Source: Acidimicrobiia bacterium (GTDB lineage Bacteria; Actinomycetota; Acidimicrobiia; Acidimicrobiales; Aldehydirespiratoraceae). From it: 35,966 nt of DNA. The stretch lies in contig JAHQYN010000024.1 in assembly GCA_024421085.1 (NCBI GenBank), forward strand, positions 1 through 35,966, written 5' to 3'. Position 1 is the stretch's first letter; every line of letters starts with the position of its first letter. Under the pieces are notes generated by a model, which saw nothing but the letters and a program-made list of their open reading frames with translations, made no database searches and was not told where the DNA came from. Positions 1 through 10,300 of the stretch are shown here, piece by piece. The translations under genes were made by a program, and so were the position numbers.

Positions 1-102
1 CTCGCGCTCATCCAAGACGCCCTCAACCACATGCCCCGCAAACTCCACAACTGGAAACCTACACAACACGTCTACACTATGCTCTGTCGCAACCACCGAT
101 AG
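1..102 (+). mobile_element. IS30-family transposase, 3' end only
   Basis: An open frame enters from the left edge and stops at TAG 100-102, giving 33 C-terminal residues. The segment ALNHMPRKLHNWKPTQ matches the usual end of IS30-type transposases, where a short helix is followed by LNxRPRKxLxWxTP. The catalytic DDE residues would lie outside the window. The right terminal inverted repeat should lie in the next few tens of bases, but I cannot define it without the left end. It sits at the outer edge of the defence genes and may mark an island boundary. The family call rests on this one short motif. Confidence 0.5.
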
Positions 103-140
103 AGCTTGCCGATCTTCTGGGCTCGACGGAACTTTTTGAT

Positions 141-452
141 ATGTGTTGGGAGTTTCACCGGAAGGTGATAGAATGCACACGGCCGCGTCTCATACTGTGT
201 ATGGGAAGATGCGCCCAACGCTTCCTTCAAGAAAAGACACACGCTAAAATGCAAATCCAGTGTCTGTCAAGGAGTTGTGACAACTCGTTCTTGGTCGAAG
301 TCTACGAGAACTGCCGTGGTTGCAGGCTGGTCGTACTCAAGCATCCCAGTCGCTGTGATTGGCGGAACGCAAAGTCAGATCCCTCTGAAACTGTCCGCCG
401 CGCCCTGAAAGGCGCCAACAGTCGTTGGTCGTCGCAAGATGTTGCTGTTTGA
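141..452 (+). CDS. 5'-truncated gene, possibly uracil-DNA-glycosylase-like
   Basis: The first ATG of this frame is at 141, but the frame is open back to the window edge and overlaps the transposase end, so the true 5' part is probably missing. The visible 103 residues contain RPRLILCMG, a hydrophobic strand after a short helix, and later LVVLKHPSR followed by a helix with RRAL. This resembles the C-terminal half of the uracil-DNA glycosylase superfamily, in which a conserved HPS segment binds DNA. The catalytic N-terminal half is not present here. Base composition is lower in G+C than the chromosome to the right. It is probably a remnant cut by the IS30-like element; the identity is tentative. 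Confidence 0.35.
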   Translation: MCWEFHRKVIECTRPRLILCMGRCAQRFLQEKTHAKMQIQCLSRSCDNSFLVEVYENCRGCRLVVLKHPSRCDWRNAKSDPSETVRRALKGANSRWSSQDVAV

Positions 453-553
453 TGTTGTAACATCGCAGATGGCAGCGGTACCTTGCCCACGGCAACGCGA
501 TTGCGGCCACTCGCGCGTCGTGCTCGTTGATGTTCTCGTGGCATCGGCAAAGC

Positions 554-574
554 CGGTTGTGGATCCCACAACCG
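554..574 (-). terminator. hairpin terminator of the defence operon
   Basis: A perfect 9-bp inverted repeat (CGGTTGTGG / CCACAACCG) with a 3-base loop begins 16 bases beyond the methylase stop codon. On the minus strand it is followed by a short T-containing stretch (CTTTG), not a full U-tract. Position and stem quality fit an intrinsic terminator closing the three-gene operon. Confidence 0.6.
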
Positions 575-589
575 CGGACGCACTCTGGT

Positions 590-3500
590 TCAGCGTCCTG
601 CGGGGAAATACAGTTCGGCCCAGTCGGGTCGGGTGCTGAGGTCGTGGCGTAAGGACGGGTCGGCGGGTGGTGGGTCGAGAGCGGCCTCAAACGGCTCGCC
701 GTTAGCGTTCGATTCGGTTATGCGGTCGTAGTTCTCAAGAATCAGACGTTTCGTGCGATACTCACCAAATTGATTTTCGTCATCGCGACGGACGATGGGA
801 AACGAGTCCAAGATGTAGTCCACTTCGTCCCTGTCTATGCCGTACACGTGGAAGAAGGCTGCGTCGAGTTCAGTTCGTATGCTCTCTCGCCGGTCTGGGT
901 CCCAGCGATAGGGATGGGGAGAAATGTCCCATGATGTTTCAATCAGCTCCTTGGCCGCACGCGCTACATGATCCGTGAATTCGCCACTGATCGGCGCAAC
1001 GGGCAGTTGGCGAGTTATGTAGTACTGGAGATTCGTGCCCCCCAATTTCTGACGGCACACGAAGTCGACGACGAAACTAGTCGCGACGGCAGTGAGGAGA
1101 TAGTTCTCATCGGTGAGCGACATGAGGATGTTGTCACCAGCGCCATAGCGCGGGAATAGGGAATAGATCCATGTCCTTACATCCGTTGCCCGGCAGATTT
1201 TTCGCCAACCCCCGAGTAGACCTTGATGATCTTTGATCTGCTCTTCGACATCGGGCATCGGCACCCAGTATCTCGGCATGGCCAGAAAGCAAGGGTCTTG
1301 CTTCTCGGATACCATAACGTCCCTAAAGCCATCCCTCTCAAAGGTTGCCCAGCGATGATCGAAGTGGTGGATCATCTTCGCTTCGTAGAGAGGGAGATAG
1401 CACTCCTCGCCCCTTGTAAAGGTGCTCCCTCGAAGCACCCATTCTTCGGATTCGAGTTGGTCACGGGTACGGAACATGTGGGATGCACTCGACATATGAA
1501 ACATGGTTGACAACGAGACACGCCAGGGATTCTGTTCTGGTGGACCCTCGGCAATGAGCACGGGCACGCGCCGGTAGATACCCTTCGTGATTTCGGCATC
1601 GTGGCGCGTTCGGAAGATTGGGCAGGTGCGTGTGTTGGGGTTTAGAAGCGCAAAATCTTCGGGGGTGAGGGTGAAGCGGCGTTCTGGATCATTGAGATCG
1701 GCAGTGTCGAGCGCAAAAAAGACGAAGTCGACCTCCTCCACAGGACGCTGACGGCCGGAGAGCGTGAGCAGGCAGAACTTGTAGCTGCGGTGCACACCTT
1801 GGAAGATTGCTTTCCGATTCTCAAAATCGAACAAGCTGACGAGGCTGCGCTTCTCGACGACGTCACGGAAAAAGAACTTCGTGGTGTCATCAGTGGCGAT
1901 TCCCGAGGGGACGATCACGCCCAATCGCCCGTTGAGTCCGACCGAGTTTCTCATGCCCTCAGCAAAGACCGAGTACGTATTGACGTCACCACGGCCGCAG
2001 AGCGGGTAGCGGCTTGAGGATCGCAAGAAATGGCTCACGCCATCTGCCTCACGGAGGGCAGCTTCATAACGAACAAACAGTTCTGGGTTGTCTGATTCAA
2101 GAGCTCTGATGAGGCGTTTTCTTGAGGCGGCGTTCGGAGCAGCGGCGATATCCGAATCGTGCTCAGCAAAGAACTCCTTCTCTTGAAGCTTGACCCGCTC
2201 CCACGGAGGATTGCCGAGCACCACGCTGAATCCGCCGCTCCACCCGGCGCGATCAATTTCGGCTGCCCTAAGGTCACTGGGGACACAGAAGACATCTGGG
2301 AAGGCGAGGTGGAAGTGGAGGAAGCGATATCTGTCAGCTAACTCCCTCACACGATCTACGACATCGTCTGGAACGCGAGTGGGATCATCGAGAAGCCGGT
2401 TGATCGTTGCAGTGGTGATCGGAGGCTCCCCAACAGCTTTCTGGCAGACAAAGGCCGCGCACCAAGCATCAGCAGCGAGCCTTGCTCGTGCGGCTTCCTG
2501 AGATCGGTTGAGGTCGCGTAACAGTTTTGCTTTGCGGCTGACATCTTCAACCGTGCTGTCCGGTACAGCGTTGATCTGCGCGATTGCGTCGGCAACCGGC
2601 CTGCTAACGGTCGACACTGATTCCTCGAATAAATCAAGAACAGTTTGACCCTCGCGTTCGCTCTTGTTGCGCTTCCTGAGTTTCGCCACAACTTTCCTGT
2701 CATCACCTCCGAGCGGTTTGAAAGCACTATCGGGGATGCCGTCGGACAGCAGTCGAGGGGTGGTTCCTAGCAGTGCGTTTCCACAGACGATGCGGTGATC
2801 CAAGAAGCTGAGCGGCTTTCCCGGTTCGGTGGCTTCGAGCCAGAGGCTGACCTTGCACAACTCGACGGCCATGGGGTTCACGTCGATCCCATGGAGACAC
2901 CGACCTACGACATCGCGCAATGCACCGCGAACATCTTGCGGCGACGGTTCGATTCCCCCTGCACGGACACTTGCCAAGCGCCGCGCGATGCGGTTGGCAG
3001 CCGCAATGAGGAAGTGACCTGAACCGCAGGCCGGGTCAAGCACTGAAAGTCGCAGGATGGCTTTCTCGGGATCGGTGGAACGAGCGGCTTCGTCTAGCAC
3101 CGGATCGAGTGCAGACTCAAGCAGTTCGTTGATGAGGCTGGTTGGCGTGTAGTAGCTGCCAGTGGTCTTGCGTTCGTTACCGGCGGCATTTTCGAGAGAA
3201 AACCGTCGGGCGTGGACATCGACTTGGGCGTGCAGTTCAAGCAGGCTCTCATAGATTGAGCCAAGCTCCTCCGCACCAAGGTTCCGATAGTCGACGTTTC
3301 GATCAACTCTGCCTTCGACATCGCGGGTAATGGTGAGCTGACGAATGGCTTCGAGGAGGCGGGCATTGTCGATGCTTGCACCCTCCAACGCCGCGACGCT
3401 GTCCGGTGCCCACAAGAAGCTGCCGAGTGGCGAGAGTCCGAGTTTCGGCTCACCTTCGCGCCAAAGAGCCCGCATCGTGACCTGGAGTCCGGCCCACAGA

Positions 3501-4519
3501 TCATCATGAGCCGAACCGCGGCGTCGCCTTGCAAGTCGAACCAGTCGGCCGACGGAGTAGAAGTCGCGGTATCGGCCCCGAGTGACCTCGTCGGTCTCGG
3601 GTGCTAGGAGGAGGTCACGGGCTTCGGCAACGAGCAAGAAGAGGATTCGGTAGACGACGCGCAGCAATTGGCGTTGGAATTCGGAAGTCGAGAGCGTGCC
3701 GTCTCTGATCTGGCTCCTAAGGTCCGAATTGGCATGGTGGTCAAGGAAGCCCTCGCCAAGGCTCTCAATGGCACTTTCGACGCCATCCCGAAGACGGTCA
3801 AGGGCGCGCGTTCCGGTGCTGGCGGCGTGTTGGGTCCATGACTCGAGAAGGCACTTCTCGGGCGGGTCGCCCTCAAAACGGGTGCGGTGGCAGGTAAGCC
3901 ATAGGAGGACGAAGTCGCTGTAGTACTCGCCGTCGAAGATGGCTCGCAGGTCGAACTCAACGTAAGCCTGTCGGGTCAGAGAGGCGTTATCGCGCAACAG
4001 CCGTAGCACTGCCCCGTTGGTGAGCAATGCCCAGAGGTGGTCGTCGCTGCGATTGATGAACTCTTGGACGAGGCCGTGGGGTGAGCTCTTGGCTGCCCCG
4101 GGGATGCCCGGTGTGCGTCGATCAATAGGCACCTTGATCCCGAGAACATGTACCGGCACAGACGGTCCCCACTGGTGAGAAATGGCGTATTCCTTGCCGT
4201 CAATCACCGCGGCACGGGCTTGGGGTATTCCTGCGAAGCCAAGCTCGTCGAGCAGGGGTCGTAACCATCGGTCGCGCGTGAGCGTCGTCGCTGTCTGATC
4301 ACTGTCGGGGAGCAACTCAAGCTGTACCTTGAAATTCGACCATAGCGCGACTAGACGGTTCCAACTTCGTGTGATGTGGTCGTTAAGCCGTTCCCCTGGT
4401 ACGAGTCCGTACGATTCGAAGCTCGTGCCATCGAGGTCTTCCGATCCCCTCGCGATCTCGGTCAAGAGGTCGGATGGAAGTAACCCGCCTACCGACGTAA
4501 CCGTCTTGAAGTCGCTCAC
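590..4519 (-). CDS. drmMI: DrmMI-like Eco57I/PglX-type adenine-N6 DNA methyltransferase
   Basis: A 1309-residue protein expected to methylate adenine in host DNA so that a partner restriction machinery spares it. S-adenosylmethionine motif I, DPACGSGHF, is at residues 495-503. The catalytic motif IV, NPPW, is at 770-773, preceded by GFSVVLG. YYTPTSL at 456-462 is the usual entry to an N6-adenine methylase core. The roughly 450-residue N-terminal region and a long C-terminal region (probable target recognition) match the size of class 1 DISARM and PglX-like methylases. No PD-(D/E)XK nuclease is evident at its N terminus, which argues against a stand-alone type IIG enzyme. The start is GTG at 4519, overlapping the DrmD-like stop by GTGA. 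It is the last gene of the operon. PglX of BREX is the main alternative, but no pglZ or brxC lies nearby. Confidence 0.75.
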   Translation of the reverse strand: MSDFKTVTSVGGLLPSDLLTEIARGSEDLDGTSFESYGLVPGERLNDHITRSWNRLVALWSNFKVQLELLPDSDQTATTLTRDRWLRPLLDELGFAGIPQARAAVIDGKEYAISHQWGPSVPVHVLGIKVPIDRRTPGIPGAAKSSPHGLVQEFINRSDDHLWALLTNGAVLRLLRDNASLTRQAYVEFDLRAIFDGEYYSDFVLLWLTCHRTRFEGDPPEKCLLESWTQHAASTGTRALDRLRDGVESAIESLGEGFLDHHANSDLRSQIRDGTLSTSEFQRQLLRVVYRILFLLVAEARDLLLAPETDEVTRGRYRDFYSVGRLVRLARRRRGSAHDDLWAGLQVTMRALWREGEPKLGLSPLGSFLWAPDSVAALEGASIDNARLLEAIRQLTITRDVEGRVDRNVDYRNLGAEELGSIYESLLELHAQVDVHARRFSLENAAGNERKTTGSYYTPTSLINELLESALDPVLDEAARSTDPEKAILRLSVLDPACGSGHFLIAAANRIARRLASVRAGGIEPSPQDVRGALRDVVGRCLHGIDVNPMAVELCKVSLWLEATEPGKPLSFLDHRIVCGNALLGTTPRLLSDGIPDSAFKPLGGDDRKVVAKLRKRNKSEREGQTVLDLFEESVSTVSRPVADAIAQINAVPDSTVEDVSRKAKLLRDLNRSQEAARARLAADAWCAAFVCQKAVGEPPITTATINRLLDDPTRVPDDVVDRVRELADRYRFLHFHLAFPDVFCVPSDLRAAEIDRAGWSGGFSVVLGNPPWERVKLQEKEFFAEHDSDIAAAPNAASRKRLIRALESDNPELFVRYEAALREADGVSHFLRSSSRYPLCGRGDVNTYSVFAEGMRNSVGLNGRLGVIVPSGIATDDTTKFFFRDVVEKRSLVSLFDFENRKAIFQGVHRSYKFCLLTLSGRQRPVEEVDFVFFALDTADLNDPERRFTLTPEDFALLNPNTRTCPIFRTRHDAEITKGIYRRVPVLIAEGPPEQNPWRVSLSTMFHMSSASHMFRTRDQLESEEWVLRGSTFTRGEECYLPLYEAKMIHHFDHRWATFERDGFRDVMVSEKQDPCFLAMPRYWVPMPDVEEQIKDHQGLLGGWRKICRATDVRTWIYSLFPRYGAGDNILMSLTDENYLLTAVATSFVVDFVCRQKLGGTNLQYYITRQLPVAPISGEFTDHVARAAKELIETSWDISPHPYRWDPDRRESIRTELDAAFFHVYGIDRDEVDYILDSFPIVRRDDENQFGEYRTKRLILENYDRITESNANGEPFEAALDPPPADPSLRHDLSTRPDWAELYFPAGR

Positions 4520-7344
4520 AACGCCAGCTTCGGGAGGTAGATGTATATGCCGAGCACATCTGGTGGCAGTTGGGGCTTGGCCTCAACGCGACCGAGCGTT
4601 CCGCCCCTGCGACCAACTGCTTCGCGTACCTGGGCATGGGCTTTCGCAAGGTTCTCTGCCCGTCGGTGGGCAGCGTCTTCAAGACCGGGCCTCCAGCCGG
4701 ATTCGCCCGCAAGAATCTCGGCTACGAGTTCCCGCTGAACACGTTCATCGATGTTGGCAACCGGCCGAAGTTCCAACAGAGGTTCCGCATCCTCACTGTT
4801 GAGCCATACAGGCTCGCTTGGTTCGCCAGTGAACGCCATTACCACGGCATCTTCGGCAAGCATGGCTGAACGTCTGTAGCGGCTGTCGGCAACGAGACTC
4901 ATCCTGAAGCGACAAAGCAGCAACACGGTTTTCTCCGTGACTTCGTCGGTCTCGATCACTCCAGCCCGAGCCGCAGGCCCCTTGAGCAATGGATCTAAGG
5001 CTTCATCCAGTACGTGAGCGGCAAGGCCGGCAACTATTGGATGGGTCCGAGAAAGGTGGGTCACACCGCTACGGACCGGAAGTTCAAATGCCGTCTGCAA
5101 GCTGGTTTCACCAGCAACCAGGCCAACCGAATCGCGCAATGACAGCGGAGTCTCTCCGAACTCAAGGGTGGTGTCGGTGCTCCCCACAACCACACCGCCG
5201 TATGCCTGAGTGGTGGTTCGGACGAATGTCTCAACGTCGGTACCCGACCCGACTGCGGCCTGGACGACAGCAAGCTCGGCAGCAACCTCATCGGGGTCAA
5301 TGGTGTGCTGGGCGAAGATAGAGCGTGATTGACGCTCCCGTTCTTCGGCCGCATCCCATTCGAGGTGGAGCTGTTCGGTGGTCGGTCTCAAGAACTCGTC
5401 GAAGCCGGGCAACCGCTCCTCGATGGCGACATTGCTCCGCATTAGCAGCGTCTCCGCGAGAGCTTCAATGAGTTCACCTGTAGTGCCGGGCACCGGGATG
5501 GACACACCCAGTGCTCTTCGAATCTTGACGTGCTTGCGAAGCAGCACTTCCAGCACAGTCTCGTCGATCTGGTTGTCTGCTCCGTAGTAGGTGATTACGC
5601 GAACTTCGGGTTCTGGCTGCCCGAATCGGTCGACGCGACCCTCTCGTTGTTCGAGCCGGGTCGGGTTCCAGGGCAAGTCATAGTGCAATACGGCGGAGAA
5701 ATGGTCCTGGAGGTTGATGCCCTCGCTCAGACAGTCGGTTGCTACAAGCACTCTGCGCTTTTGTTTGCCCAGCGCGGTTACTCTTGCCTCACGCTCGGCT
5801 GGTGGGATGCGGCCAGTAACCGCTTCGACTTCTACACCGAGTCGGCTGGGAAGCAAGTCACGAAGGTGGTCAGCCACGTACTCGGCAGTCTCGATGAACC
5901 GGCAAAACACGATGGGGTCGAATCCGTCAGTGATGAGCTGTCTTACGAGTTTCGCGGCTTCGACTAGTTTCCGGTCGTCGTCCCCCGAAAGAGCATCGGC
6001 AGCCTTCGCGAGTTCGCGGAGCTTGCGACTGACGGGGTTGTCCGGGTTGTCTTCACTATCACTGCCGGGCACCACGTCGACGCCCTCTTCGGCCTCTTCC
6101 AGGTCGAGTACGGTCTGGCGACCGATCTCATCGGCTTCATCAACATTGGTGGATTCGGCAGTGGAAGCTCTGGTTCGCATCGTCGCCGCTGCCGCAGCCG
6201 GACTCGAGGCCAATGCCCTCAGCAGCCCCAGTGCCGACCACCACCGAACCCGCTGGCGATGGCCATCGGTTGTTCGAACTGTCTCACGAGCGAAATGGAG
6301 AACCTCGCCGAAGACCTGCCGGTAGGCAGCCGAAAGCCCGTAGGTAGCCTCGGTCTCCTTGCGCTGTGGAAACTTGGTGTCCACTTGCAAGTAGCTGTGT
6401 ATATCGCCGCGTCGGCGTTGTACCAGGTAGCGGGCCAACTCTTCGCGCTGTTGGCGGTGTTGTTCGCCGGCCAGGCTGTCGGGCAAGTGCTGGAACTTGG
6501 GATCAAGCAGCGACAGCAAACTGCGGAATGATCCCTCCTTACCAGAGTGTGGGGTTGCGGTGACGAGGATGAGGTGACGATCTGGGTCGGATTCCGATAG
6601 GTCTCGCACAAGCTGAAACCGCTGATGCCGGACGCCTGAACCCTCCGACGCGTCGGCACAGGCATGGGCTTCGTCAACAATCACCAGCTCTGGGCATGCG
6701 CGAATGAAGTCATCTCGCCTGCGGTCAGACTTGATGAAGTCGATCGAGACCACCGTGTGGTCATAGATGTCGAAAATTGACTGATCGTGAGCCAAGCCTC
6801 GTTCCAACCGAGCGGCCGTGGAGGGGAGAACGAGTTCGGCAGCAATGTGGAATTTGTCGGCGAGCTCGGTCTGCCACTGCTCGGCGAGATGTGGTGGACA
6901 GAGGACGCAAAGCCGCCGAGCATCACCTTGCTCAATGAGTTCCTTGGCCACCAGAGCCGATTCAATGGTCTTGCCGATTCCCACATCGTCCGCGATCAGC
7001 AGACGCACTGGATCGAGCTTGAGGGCCATCAGAAGTGGCACAAGCTGATAGGGACGGGGCTCCACCGCGATCTTGGCCACCGAGCGGAATGGGCCTGCAC
7101 TTGAGCGGAAGCCGAGCCTCAACGCATCACGAAGCATGCGAGCCGACCGGTAGTCTCCGAGTTGATCGGGGTTGGGCAGATCGAAGGTAGCCGGCTCGAC
7201 CGGTTCGAGCGCAGTGAGGATACCGGTCACCTCTTCATCGGTGCCACCCAGCGGGCGGACCATAAGCAACTCGTCGGTGGATTCAGGCAACACAACCCAC
7301 TCGCGATTGCGGGCGTTCACGAGAGCGCCGGTTGCGAACGTCAC
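4516..7344 (-). CDS. drmD: DrmD-like SNF2-family helicase
   Basis: A 942-residue superfamily 2 ATPase. Walker A is DDVGIGKT at 119-126, the Walker B DEAH box is at 224-227, and motif III TATPHSG is at 262-268. Motif V is ATDCLSEGINLQ at 535-546 and motif VI is QREGRVDRFGQ at 566-576. The arginine-rich motif VI and DVGIGKT loop are of the SNF2/RapA type. The N-terminal stretch (REWVVLP, then VRPLGG and a second acidic strand) resembles the DrmD family of class 1 DISARM. An acidic low-complexity linker at about 395-437 separates the two RecA lobes. Such proteins are thought to translocate on DNA. The start is GTG at 7344, overlapping the upstream helicase stop by 4 bases, so translation is probably coupled. 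RapA/HepA-like helicases of other methylase-linked defence systems are the alternative. Confidence 0.75.
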   Translation of the reverse strand: MTFATGALVNARNREWVVLPESTDELLMVRPLGGTDEEVTGILTALEPVEPATFDLPNPDQLGDYRSARMLRDALRLGFRSSAGPFRSVAKIAVEPRPYQLVPLLMALKLDPVRLLIADDVGIGKTIESALVAKELIEQGDARRLCVLCPPHLAEQWQTELADKFHIAAELVLPSTAARLERGLAHDQSIFDIYDHTVVSIDFIKSDRRRDDFIRACPELVIVDEAHACADASEGSGVRHQRFQLVRDLSESDPDRHLILVTATPHSGKEGSFRSLLSLLDPKFQHLPDSLAGEQHRQQREELARYLVQRRRGDIHSYLQVDTKFPQRKETEATYGLSAAYRQVFGEVLHFARETVRTTDGHRQRVRWWSALGLLRALASSPAAAAATMRTRASTAESTNVDEADEIGRQTVLDLEEAEEGVDVVPGSDSEDNPDNPVSRKLRELAKAADALSGDDDRKLVEAAKLVRQLITDGFDPIVFCRFIETAEYVADHLRDLLPSRLGVEVEAVTGRIPPAEREARVTALGKQKRRVLVATDCLSEGINLQDHFSAVLHYDLPWNPTRLEQREGRVDRFGQPEPEVRVITYYGADNQIDETVLEVLLRKHVKIRRALGVSIPVPGTTGELIEALAETLLMRSNVAIEERLPGFDEFLRPTTEQLHLEWDAAEERERQSRSIFAQHTIDPDEVAAELAVVQAAVGSGTDVETFVRTTTQAYGGVVVGSTDTTLEFGETPLSLRDSVGLVAGETSLQTAFELPVRSGVTHLSRTHPIVAGLAAHVLDEALDPLLKGPAARAGVIETDEVTEKTVLLLCRFRMSLVADSRYRRSAMLAEDAVVMAFTGEPSEPVWLNSEDAEPLLELRPVANIDERVQRELVAEILAGESGWRPGLEDAAHRRAENLAKAHAQVREAVGRRGGTLGRVEAKPQLPPDVLGIYIYLPKLAL

Positions 7345-10300
7345 AGGGTGCCTTCCCCAAAGACCCGCTCGTTCGACTCAATGATTTGTTTCCAGTCATC
7401 CTGGTAACCGAGGCGAACAACAAGGAGGCCGAGCCGTCTGAGCGCAGCTTCCTGCTCCTCATCGCGTGCTTGCCGTCTAGCATCATCGTGATGCGGGCCG
7501 TCGATGAAGATCACCGTTCTCTGCGCCGAGTAGTAGAAGTCGACTCGGGTGTTGGCCTGCTTGATGTAGACCTGACTGCGGTCGGGCAAGCGAAAGCCAT
7601 GGGTCCGCAAGTGATTGAGGAACCTCCGCTCAAGCGACGACTCCACACCTGAGTCGAGTGCGGCTTCAACCTCCTTGGGTGGTACCAACTTCGCCTTCCG
7701 AAGCTGACCAAGCACCGGTTCGGCCGCGCGTCTGTCGAGCAGTTGATGCTCCGTCTGATTGCGGTACGAGAGCAGGCAATCATAGCAGGCCGCCTCGCAC
7801 TTCTCGCCGCTGGGAAACGGCAGTTCTTCACCATTGCTGGGATCAATGTGACAACGGCGCAAGGCCTCCTCCGCGACACGACGCCACAAGGTCGGTTCAT
7901 CGACCAACCGGCGCAGCGCCCCCGCGCCTCCCTCAGCAGACTCGTAGAAGAGCAACTGGTTGCGCGAGTCGACACTGGGCAGCGGCTCAGCAGCGACCTC
8001 GTCCTCTTCGAGTTGGAACACAACCTGGAACGCGACCTTCAGAGCGGCTTGGAGGGAGGACATTTCTTCGATGGACATGTCCTGGACTGGGGTGACGAGA
8101 AGCACATTTCGGCTGTCTTCCACAAAGGGCACGACTCGTCTTGTCCGGTTGGACTGCGGGTCGTCGTCGTCTTCGGCCTCGGCGTCATTGGCGCTGCTCC
8201 AGTAACCCCGCTCGATGTCGAGAACAAAGCCGAGCTGCCCTCTATTCTGGCGACGGCGCCAACCGAGATTGATGCGCCAGATGGTCGCAGTGTCTCCGTA
8301 GGCGAGATGGAGCAGATCCTCGCCGTCGGGGCCTCGCACAATCGCCTCATCAACTGAGAGTTTTCCTTCACGCTCAGCAAAGTAGATGCCCGAGATGATC
8401 TCGTAGCCCTTGCGTTGACGCTCTTCCTCGTCCGAAGTGATCCGATCACGTCGCACTGTCGACACATTCTGGAGCCGGAACAAGCTCTTGAGCGGGGGTG
8501 GGAGCTCATTATCGCAGAGCACGCATACATCTGGGTGCACCCCGCCGGTGAGTGGGTGAAGGTAGCCGCATTGAGCGCACTGTTTGGCTTCCTGGGTCGC
8601 AATGCTCCCGTCATCAAGTTCCAAGTCCCCAACTGGGAGTATCACTCGATTGATTCGATAGCGGGCGCCCTCGTGGTACACCAGGCTCTGCGGCCCGAAC
8701 TCGTTGATGGCCAAGAAGCGCGGGCGCTGCAAGAACTCAGGATTCGAGAACCTGCTCTTGCGTCCAGGAATGAACGCGGACAAAGGAAGGCGTGGAAACG
8801 AATAGCCCGGCAAGAAACCCTCTGCAGCAAAGTACCGGTAGGTGTAGAAATCTGACTGGTTGCGGCTGTCGCTCTCGGCCCGAAGGAGGTCCAGTTGGTT
8901 CTCGGCTTCTCGTCGCAGTCGATCCGCCGAGCGCTTCTGCTCCTTCGTGCTACTGGCCGACTGCTTTATTTTCGATTGCTCCCGCGCCTGCTGCATCGCT
9001 GCCTTGTACAGGGAACGCCAACGGTTGAGCGCTTCACCGAAGCGATCCTCCATTGAGGCGAGCGCATCGTCCAACCAGCCATCGTGCCACCACGGTGCCT
9101 TTGACAATCGTGGGCCGAGATCGGCCAGCACCTTCTCGGCCCTTGCCTTTGCCTTCGCCCGGACCGTGGCGTCGGCGAAGTGTTTCGAAATGTCCCCAAA
9201 GATGGGCGGTTCGTCGAGTTCGTCGGCAAGATCGAGGACATCGGTCATCGACGCGCCCAGATCGATTCCGCTCTCCGCCAACCAGATCGCGTGGACGTGC
9301 GCGCGGAGCAGATCTTGGTTGGCGAGCTCGAGACGTGGTGCCTCCACCTGTCCAGCCACCATCTGCTCAGGGCGCTGGAAGTAATGCTGGTCATGGGAGT
9401 TGCCGGCGGTGCAATACGTAAACACCAAGGCCGGCTGGCCACTACGACCGGCACGCCCCGACCGCTGCGCATAGTTGGCAGGCGTCGGTGGCACGTTGCG
9501 CATGTTCACCACGTTCAGCTGAGAAATATCCACGCCCAACTCCATGGTGGGTGAGCAATACAGCACCGGCAGCTCGGCTGTGCGAAATCGGTCTTCGCGT
9601 TCGAGCCGATCCTCGTAGGGAACTTGTGCCGTGTGCTCTCGTGCCTCAACCCCTCTCAAGCTCTCCCCCATCTTCGTGTACAAATCCATGAAGAAGTGAT
9701 TTGTCCGTCGCTGGCCCGGAGCATGGGGCATGCGGATGTGGTCCTGATAGGGCTCGTCGCCGTCTCCGGCCACCCAACGCATCGCTGCCGCAGGCAACTG
9801 GTACTTGGTGACACCTTGACGGTCTTCTCCCACCGCAGCCAACAGGCCATAGATGCGGAGCCGCTCGAAGAGCTGTCGGATAATCTCGTCGGTGTCGGCG
9901 AGTGTGAGGCGCTGGTCTTCTCCGAGAGCATTGGGGCGCCGAAGAAACTGCCCGTAACCGCCACGGGCGGAGACAAAGACCGTGTCACGAACGTCGCCCC
10001 GAGTACGGCCCCGGGGAACGACCACAGGAGCAACCCGCAAGCGGTCATCCTCGATCGCCCAACCACCCCTGAGCGCCTGGTCGGAGCGACGTTTGATCTG
10101 CGCCTGCTCGGCCGCCTCCGTGACATCGACCCTCACCGCAACTTCCCGCCGGATCATGTCCAACAGCACTCTCAAGACAAAGGCCCGAGTCTGTGGCACC
10201 ACCTTGTCAAGAACCGGATGGCAACTCGACCACTCAGACTCATCAGCAGCGAGATCATCGAGCGATGGATACTCGATCTTGAGCAGGCCGGTCTGCTCAA

